64,000 nucleotides of DNA from Isoetes taiwanensis. Lineage: Eukaryota > Streptophyta > Lycopodiopsida > Isoetales > Isoetaceae. The translations under genes and the position numbers were made by a program. Of this stretch, positions 57,807-64,000 are shown piece after piece; the first letter of the stretch is position 1, and every line of letters starts with the position of its first letter. A model generated the notes under the pieces. It searched no databases, was not told the DNA's origin, and saw nothing but the letters and a program-made list of their open reading frames with translations. The stretch lies in assembly GCA_021234155.1 (NCBI GenBank), contig JAJEKV010000025.1, positions 6,677,310-6,741,309 on the forward strand, in the 5' to 3' direction.

Positions 57807-58028
57807 TTAAAAAAGAGAAGACAACCAATCCCATACATGACTAAGGTGGCCCCACATGAGAAAACAATGCTCAATGGTCTCAGACCTCTGCTTACATACT
57901 GGACATAGATCTAATATTCTAGGGTCAAACATGTGGACAAACACATTAACCTGAAGACATCTATGAAGAATCTGCCACCAAAATACTGCCACTTTAGGAT
58001 GAAATAGCTTACCCATGCCTAAGTCCAC
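57807..58028 (-). pseudogene. L1 zf-RVT domain
   Basis: The frame reads HPKVAVFWWQILHRCLQVNV and LDLCPVCKQRSETIEHCFLM, the reverse-transcriptase-associated zinc domain of plant L1 elements (CPxC ... ExxxHxF). The same segment is on the plus strand at about 63040-63250. Confidence 0.8.
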
Positions 58029-58247
58029 GTCTGCTGTCGTTGATGAGGAGAGAATTGAAGGGGCCGCTTATTAGGAGGAGGAAAAAGACCGTACCAGGCA
58101 ACAACTTATATATAGAGTTCACAAATCTGCTCCTTACTCTCCTAATGACACACTCTGGCAGAATAGGTTGTAGATAATCAGTAACTTTTTGCCAAAGAGC
58201 TCTATCCCATCGCCTCTAACACGAACTTTAACTGAAAAGCCTCTCAT

Positions 58248-58680
58248 TGTCACATTTAAGGGTCTGGACGGGACTTGAACCCACTACCTCTGGAGTGGTA
58301 GCTGTGCAGCCTAACCAAAAAGGCCACGATGATTTGGATGAAACCAAATCACACGCTCCAGACCTGATAGTTAATCGTCACACTATCCTCCCCTCACGGC
58401 CCCCCCCCTCCTTGAAGGCTTGCAACCGGGGGATTGGGGGCGGACCGAACTCGATCTGCAAGGGACTGAACACCGAGGAGTGTGAAGACAACCATCTGGA
58501 CCCCCAACCCTATTACGGGTTGCCCACACCACTATGGCATGAGTATGGCCTTTTCGGTTAGGCTGCACAGCTACCACTCCAGAGGTAGTGGGTTTAAGTC
58601 CCGTCCAGACCCTTAAATGTGACAGTATGATTTGGATGAAACCAAATCACACGCTCCAGACCTGATAGTTAATTGTCACA
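58248..58680. mobile_element. 433-bp TG...CA element with internal inversion (TRIM-like)
   Basis: Flanked by an exact CTCAT duplication (58243-58247, 58681-58685), starting and ending TGTCACA. It contains a 78-bp arm (58248-58325) and its inverted copy (58547-58624, two mismatches), and a 54-bp block in direct orientation (58329-58382, 58627-58680). The direct block holds the hairpin TGATTTGG-ATGAAA-CCAAATCA. The arm contains GGGTTCAAGTCCC on the minus strand, a tRNA B-box match. It looks like two LTRs of about 135 bp with one arm flipped. Confidence 0.7.
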
Positions 58681-58687
58681 CTCATGT

Positions 58688-59534
58688 CTAGCCATTTTTC
58701 AATGTCTTTGAGTCAATGGATGCACAATAAAGTGGTGCATTCTCAGCTAGGGGGATCCACCAATAAGGAGCAGTGAATTGGATACAAGCAGTTGGGTTGA
58801 TGTGAAATAACGTTTTGACTGTATGCCAGAAATCAAACAAGTCTTTTAAAACGGAAGAAGCATTAGAATAAGGCCACAAATCATAGAATAGACTCCATGG
58901 AAGAACCAGTTTAAGTATGGCTTTACCAAAAGGATACAATAGGTAAGAGCCTGTGTAATGAGCCGTAACCTAGGAGAATCATCCTTACCCACGAGTGTCC
59001 TCTAAATGAATTTAGAGATCATGACCTTATCCTGCAAATGAAAATTTATCATGCCCAAGCCTCCAGCAACCTTAGGTTTTATACACTCAAACCATGCAAC
59101 CTTAACCGTAGCTCCTGCTTCATTTCACCCCAAATAAAATTTCTGATAACATCCACAATCTCCTAAAACTTTGACTAGGAAGAAAAAATGACAGAAGCCA
59201 TATAAACGTGAGTGTTGATTAAGACATGTCTTGGCAACTATCACCCTTCTAAGCATATAAAGTTTAGCAGCATCCCATCAAAAAAGATCGTAGCCCCTCT
59301 ATTATGACATCCCAAGCATCAGTGTTTTTGACATGAATATCCATAAGAATACCAAAATGGTTGCCTTCCATGAGGCAACACCTTCCAGGGATAAGCAAGA
59401 ACACATAGTGGGACTTCATTATCTAGAGTCCATAGAGTGGTACACTTTAGCCAACCAACCAAAACTCTAGAGGCTAAGGAAAATGTGTCTAGCAGAAGCT
59501 TTGCATTTCGGAGATTATCATCTTCTGTTATCAA
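58688..59534 (-). pseudogene. L1 ORF2 fragments downstream of the polymerase box
   Basis: 59534-59319 reads EDDNLRNAKLLLDTFSLASR and VLVGWLKCTTLWTLDNE, which is the segment that follows the YADD box in plant L1. 58939-58688 reads LKLVLPWSLFYDLWPYSNAS and GNAPLY-type linker. Both are decayed and out of frame with one another. Confidence 0.65.
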
Positions 59535-59813
59535 GAATAGAAAGGTATCATCTATTTACTAGTTACATATGTGAGAGCCATTCTCCATATGTAGACCGCT
59601 AATGACATCATTCTCAGAAGCACTAAAAAATAATTGTGAGAGCACCTCTGCTACTATTGTAAAAAGCAACGGAGCCAAGGGGCAACCTTGGCGATCTCCT
59701 CTACCAACAAAAAAATATTGCAGAGGGCTCTTCCTGGAAGAGTATCATAGATCTTGCAGAAGTATGCAACAACCACCCTAAGGCCAATAAACACTTCTCA
59801 TAAAAAATTTTTT

Positions 59814-60432
59814 GCAACACAAACCATTAACATCCAACATATAAAAATTAAATCTCCCAACACATAACAACCAACACATAACAACCATTGACATTAACAA
59901 CCAACACATAACTACCATTGACATTAATTAACACAACCATTGGGTCCAACACATTTAAATTAAAATCCCCCTTAAACCCCCTTTGGTTTGGGTGCATATT
60001 CACACGAGGGGTGACTCCGGGCAACGAGAGCTGTTGGATAGGCATATTCACCCCTTATTCCTTAATCTACACCGTACATAAAGTTCCTCGTTTGTGGGGT
60101 ATGCAAGTACAAAATTTTGCTATATCAGATAACAAGATTCGCAAAAATACTATAAGATTTCAAGCGAAAATACTATATGGTGTTGATTTCATACGCAAAA
60201 ATACAATTATGAGGGCTCTCACGCCCTACATCACCCCTCGTGTGAATATGCACCCAAAACCAAAGGGGGTTTAAGGGGGATTTTAATTTAAATGTGTTGG
60301 ACCCAATGGTTGTGTTAATTAATGTCAATGGTAGTTATGTGTTGGTTGTTAATGTCAATGGTTGTTATGTGTTGGTTGTTATGTGTTGGGAGATTTAATT
60401 TTTATATGTTGGATGTTAATGATTTGTGTTGC
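59814..60432. mobile_element. Foldback / long-TIR DNA element, 619 bp
   Basis: Arms 59814-60014 and 60231-60432 are inverted copies about 200 bp long with few differences (for example CCCAAACC against CCCAAAACC). They start GCAACACAAA(C/T)CATTAAC and contain TTGACATTAACAACCAAC. The central 216 bp is non-coding. A/T-rich flanks (AAAAAATTTTTT on both sides) could be a target duplication but are self-complementary, so its length is unclear. A Mutator-like non-autonomous element is the most likely class. Confidence 0.8.
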
Positions 60433-60904
60433 AAAAAATTTTTTTTGCCCTTCTGGGCCTTAGAGACGCCATCCCCCAAAGTGTGACAATAATTTTAGAA
60501 TTCAAACCAGAAAAAAACTAGAATTCATTTGAGGCTTTCATCACCTGTAGCTTTTGAATTTCATCACAATAAAACAAATAGAACATAAGTAAAACTTACC
60601 ATAAAGATAGAGCAGATTGATCCCATTATTCTGAAAGTCATAAAGTTTGCGACACCCACACACAAACATTTTTCAACTGAATTTAACAAACACCCTTTGG
60701 CCTCCATGGATTCTTGTGATGAGAAACCAAAGTGGGAAACTTTTTTGCTTGTTAGCACAAGGATCTAGAAGCCTTGGAATTTGCTTAATAACTGCCTCAA
60801 AATCTAAAAATGCATGGTAATTTTTTGCAAGCTTCATTTGGAATGAGCCATAAAACAATATCCAATAGCGCAATCCTGTATTAATCAACTGGTAGGATGT
60901 GAAA
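60433..60904. other. Spacer in the insertion within the L1 remnant
   Basis: Anonymous AT-rich DNA. No recognised motif. Confidence 0.4.
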
Positions 60905-61315
60905 GCCTACCAAACCCGGCCGAAAAATTGCTGTTTTAGCATAAATAACTTAACCAAACATATCTATATCATGCACTATCAAAAAGATCTCGAAGAGAGC
61001 TTTCCAACGCAATAAAAATCATCTGAAACAGAGCTCTAGATCAAAAGTTATGCTAAGAAATATGTTGCCGGCGGGGAAACTGCACTACATGCGCCCTTCA
61101 AGCCCTTCATGTGCCCAACCCGACCAAAAAATTGTTGTTTTAGCATAGATAACTTAACCAAACATATCCATATCATACACTATCAAAAAGATCTCGAAGA
61201 GAGCTTTCCAACGCAATAAAAATCATCTGAAACAGAGCTCTGGATCAAAAGTTATGATAAGAAATGTGTTGTCGGCGGGGAAACTGCACCACATGCGCCC
61301 TTCAAGCCCTTCATG
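60905..61315. repeat. Tandem duplication, unit about 208 bp
   Basis: Two copies (about 60911-61118 and 61119-61315) share TTGTTTTAGCATA(A/G)ATAACTT (as CTGTTTTAGC in the first), CTATCAAAAAGATCTCGAAG, CCAACGCAATAAAAATCATC and GGCGGGGAAACTGCAC. About ten differences separate them. The final CGCCCTTCAAGCCCTTC is repeated once more at the right. Confidence 0.85.
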
Positions 61316-61337
61316 CGCCCTTCAAGCCCTTCGTATG

Positions 61338-61457
61338 CCCATTATGCACCACACACACAAAAAGAGGGCTTTTCTTGTGAGCCATTGGTTGTTGACCATT
61401 ATGCACCACACGCACAAAAAAGGGCTTTTGTTGTGAGCCATTGGTTGTTGACCATTG
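61338..61457. repeat. Tandem duplication, unit about 60 bp
   Basis: Two copies with CATTATGCACCACAC, AAAGGGCTTTT-type blocks and TGTGAGCCATTGGTTGTTGA, followed by an A run. Confidence 0.8.
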
Positions 61458-61488
61458 AAAAAAAAAGGCTAAAATCAATGGCTCAGAA

Positions 61489-61610
61489 ATGGTGCACTCT
61501 AGATGTACGCATTAGTACATCCATTTGAATACATCACGAAATCATAGGAAAACCTTAGTGAAAAGCGTATAAAAACACAAAGAAAACCCCCTGTTATTAT
61601 GCTACATATT
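61489..61610. repeat. Shared terminal module of the unknown insertion family
   Basis: It shares CACTCTAGATGTACGCATTA, GTACA and CCCCCTGTTATTATGCTAC then ATATT with the right end of the insertion at 50596-52740. It ends at the L1 reverse-transcriptase frame here and at the copia gag frame there, which fixes ATATT as the outer end. Confidence 0.75.
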
Positions 61611-61760
61611 CACACTGTCATAAGCCTTGACAAAGTCAAATTTGAGATATACTATGCAATGGGCCTTTAGCCTTGCCCAATACATGCCTTCATCTTAGTT
61701 GCAGTCACTTGCTCAACGTCAATACCCTTAATTTCTGGCAGAATTTATTTCTCTCTAACT

Positions 61761-62814
61761 CCAAAAGAGGGAGCCTGAATAAATTGGCTTGATGGTGCGT
61801 ATTTCTAGCAATATTGTAGGTTGTGTCCTATCTATGCCTCTAAGGTACAAGTTTTTGTTAGTAAAATGTGCCATTTCACTTTTTCTTATCTCTCAACTGT
61901 ATTTGTTCTGTCATTTTTCCCACTGAATATAAACCCAAATCAAAATTTAAACCAAAGGGTCAATTTTAGAGGTGGGATGATCTTCTCATAGATATCTCGA
62001 TGTTTTCTCTAGTTAGATGTGGGGTGATTACAAAATATGACATTATTTACTACAATTGAGTTGAATTGAATTTTATCATTCATTTCAAGTCTTTCCATGG
62101 GTATGAGGTGGCATTTTGACTTGATCTTGTGATACCATGGATGGTGTGATCTTGGATGATTGAGGATGAGTGTACTTATTGTACGAGAGATTGTAATGGA
62201 CGAATGGGAAACCACTCGAGAGCATCCCAGGAATGTGCCTAAAGGGAATTCTTAATATACCATAGGAGAGCGGGATGGATTTCCCACGGATATTTTGGAC
62301 AGTCGATTAATCGGATGGTTAAAGAACGTAACAAAAAGACATCTGATTTGGGTATCAAATCAATAGTAAATATATCTAAGTTAGCAAAAGAGCTCTCTCA
62401 ATAACCTTAATTTAACTTGAATGTACTAACTTTCGATCAAGAATTATGGAGAAACCTGTGCTAGAGACTTAAGGCTTGACTGAGTATGAGAGGGAACGAG
62501 GAGATATCATTGTTTTTTACTTCTGGTATGGTTTTCTCCTAGTAACTTTGTCAAAGCCTCAAAACACAACCTTGCATTACTCAGGAGGCAACCAACAAAA
62601 GAAGAAAAATGATTATCAAGCTCAGAAGTATACAACATGTGATGAGCACAAGCTGAGCATCATCAAATATGCAAAGATTGTTGAAATCTATACAAGCCTT
62701 ATGGCATTTGCAAGGTTAATATGTCACAAAAACGTGAATTGTCAGTCATAATCATATAGTTTTAGACAAGTTTATATATAGATTGGAGTCTTAACAATTG
62801 GAGCGTGATATAAA
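61761..62814. other. Intron spacer
   Basis: The longest frame (62476-62751 plus) has no recognisable motif. No known repeat was found. Confidence 0.4.
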
Positions 62815-63655
62815 TCAGACCATTTGCTAACATGGGAGGCTTTTCAATTAAAGTTTTTGTTTGGGCGATGGGATAGAACTCTTTAACAAAAAGTTGTTGA
62901 TTATCTACATCCTATTCTACAACAACAAGAAGATATTTTGGTGTTCAGGAGGTTAAGGAGTCCAGACTTGTGAACTCTATATATAAGCTGCTGCCTGATA
63001 CTGATATTCTTCCTCCTTCTAATAAGTGGTCCATTCAATTCCCTCATCCTCAGTGACAGCAGATGTGGACTTGGTCATGAGATTACTTCATCCTAAAGTG
63101 GCAGTACTTTAGTGGCAGATTCTTTACTGATGTGCTTGTCCACAGGTTTGACCTTAAAATATCATATCTATGACCAGTATATAAGGAGAGTTCTAAGACC
63201 ATGAGCATTGCTTTTTTATATGTGGCCACCTTAGACATGTACGAGATTGGTTATTCTCCTTTTTTTAGGTCTCATTAACAAGTCAACAAGTGCTTCTGAC
63301 AATTTATCCAAGTACCTAAATGAAGTTACAAAGCCAGGATTTTCATTTAGCAGCAGGTTGGTTGTTGTGGACTATCTGAAAAATAGGGAGACTGGTAGTC
63401 TTCAAATGGATGTGGCAGATGAGCGTGTTCTCCAATATGCTCAAGGTAACATTGCTAAGTTTTATCATTGTTCTTCACTTGCCCCTTGTAAGAGGCGCTT
63501 GATCTTTGAGGAGTAATGTGCATTCTTATGCATAGATAGGTTGTTTCACTCAGTGGATCCATACTTATCCTCTGAGATTTTATTCCTGTCTTTGAATCCT
63601 TACTTGCACTTGACTTCTGATTGAATAAAGACTGATGTCCTTCAAAAAAAAAAAA
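62815..63655 (+). mobile_element. L1-type LINE 3' fragment with poly(A)
   Basis: It is a diverged copy of the minus-strand L1 3' region (57500-58240). It shares GAACTCTATATATAAG, CATCCTAAAGTGGCAGTA, AAGTCAACAAGTGCTT and GTTTCACTCAGTGGATC. It ends in an A run at 63644-63655 after TTGAATAAAG. The two copies face each other about 5 kb apart. All frames are broken. Confidence 0.8.
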
Positions 63656-64000
63656 GAAGAAAGGGATTATACATAGGTGCATGGGAACATATTTATTCAA
63701 ATGCCACCAAACTTGTAAATAATACTATTGGCGAATGCCAAAGTTCCCATGTGTTTTGATGGGTAGTCATTTCAGCTAGTAATTATGAGATCTTTCTTTG
63801 AAGTCTCTACCCTACCATTATACGTCCTATGTGATGCTCCTATGTGATGCTGACATAAAAAAGGATTATCTATATATTTTACATTGATTTGCTTAAATAT
63901 ATTAAATCTTAGTTGCCTAGTGCAAAAACTCAGGAAATTACCGGATACTATTTTCCATAGCTAGTGGCACCAAAAAGAAGCGCACATGTTGTTTGAATTA
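63656..64000. other. End of window, intron DNA
   Basis: No gene or repeat is recognised apart from CCTATGTGATGCT repeated at 63825-63850. Confidence 0.4.

Larger units (their letters stand above)
56915..61760 (-). mobile_element. L1-type LINE remnant, broken by several insertions
   Basis: The minus strand holds, in order: RT block with HCIVYLKFDFVKAYDSV (about 61690-61612), then, after 1.8 kb of inserted [23 protein letters not shown] and SASENDVISGLHMENGSHIC (about 59720-59560), LLLDTFSLASRVLVGWLKCT (59534-59319), later ORF2 blocks (58939-58688), zf-RVT (58028-57807) and an A run (T run on plus at 56915-56934). Interruptions: 59800-61611, TG...CA element 58248-58680 and solo LTR 56957-57487. 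Confidence 0.8.

Noticed and set aside
58250..58625. tRNA-like sequence with a B-box (GGGTTCAAGTCCC) and paired stems
   Set aside because: No anticodon arm, no convincing A-box and no 7-bp acceptor stem could be built, so it is not a tRNA gene.
62476..62751. 91-codon open frame in intron 9
   Set aside because: No motif, AT-rich composition and no splice or promoter context; probably chance.

Overview
The window is nuclear DNA of a land plant with a large, transposon-crowded genome. The evidence is one multi-exon plant gene of the DUF707 family with spliceosomal introns, LTR retrotransposons primed by tRNA-iMet and tRNA-Asp, L1-type LINEs, and a BED/DUF659/hATC-type hAT transposase. The abundance of a second, non-L1 LINE family and introns above 9 and 20 kb fit a fern or another non-flowering plant, but that placement is an inference. 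No bacterial, organellar or CRISPR structure was recognised. No tRNA or rRNA gene was found.

Layout. 0.6-2.7 kb: broken hAT transposase on the minus strand. 2.7-7.3 kb: non-coding, with short repeats, palindromes and one LINE tail. 7.3-14 kb: two head-to-tail copies of a LINE family (copy A 5'-truncated; copy B about 5.8 kb, degenerate, with 5'-UTR monomers, ORF1, endonuclease, reverse transcriptase and a conserved 3' tail). 15.0-16.3 kb: pseudogene with a visible plant TATA box. 16.5-19.1 kb: copy C of the same LINE on the minus strand, split by a small inverted-repeat insertion. 19.1-22.15 kb: non-autonomous LTR element with a tRNA-Asp primer site and a truncated 3' LTR. 23.4-29.95 kb: degenerate Ty3/gypsy element on the minus strand with one LTR.

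32.1-54.9 kb: nine exons of the DUF707 gene on the plus strand. They splice into an open frame of 263 codons and the gene runs off the right edge. Intron 6 is about 20.8 kb and holds an L1 element, a complete gag-only LTR element, a Ty3/gypsy relic and an almost complete Ty1/copia element. The three whole or nearly whole elements lie antisense to the gene, and two of them carry their own nested insertions. Intron 8 contains one more LINE tail.

54.9-64 kb: probably intron 9. It contains an L1 remnant broken by a solo LTR, a 433-bp TG...CA element with an internal inversion, a long-TIR foldback element and other insertions, then a second L1 fragment in the opposite orientation.

Most notable observations: the nine-exon gene across a transposon-packed giant intron; the LINE family whose 3' end keeps a covarying hairpin and then ends in a different pyrimidine-rich microsatellite in each copy; the 105-bp G-rich 5' monomers of that LINE; the inverted 433-bp element; and a 2145-bp unknown insertion whose removal restores the copia gag frame exactly.
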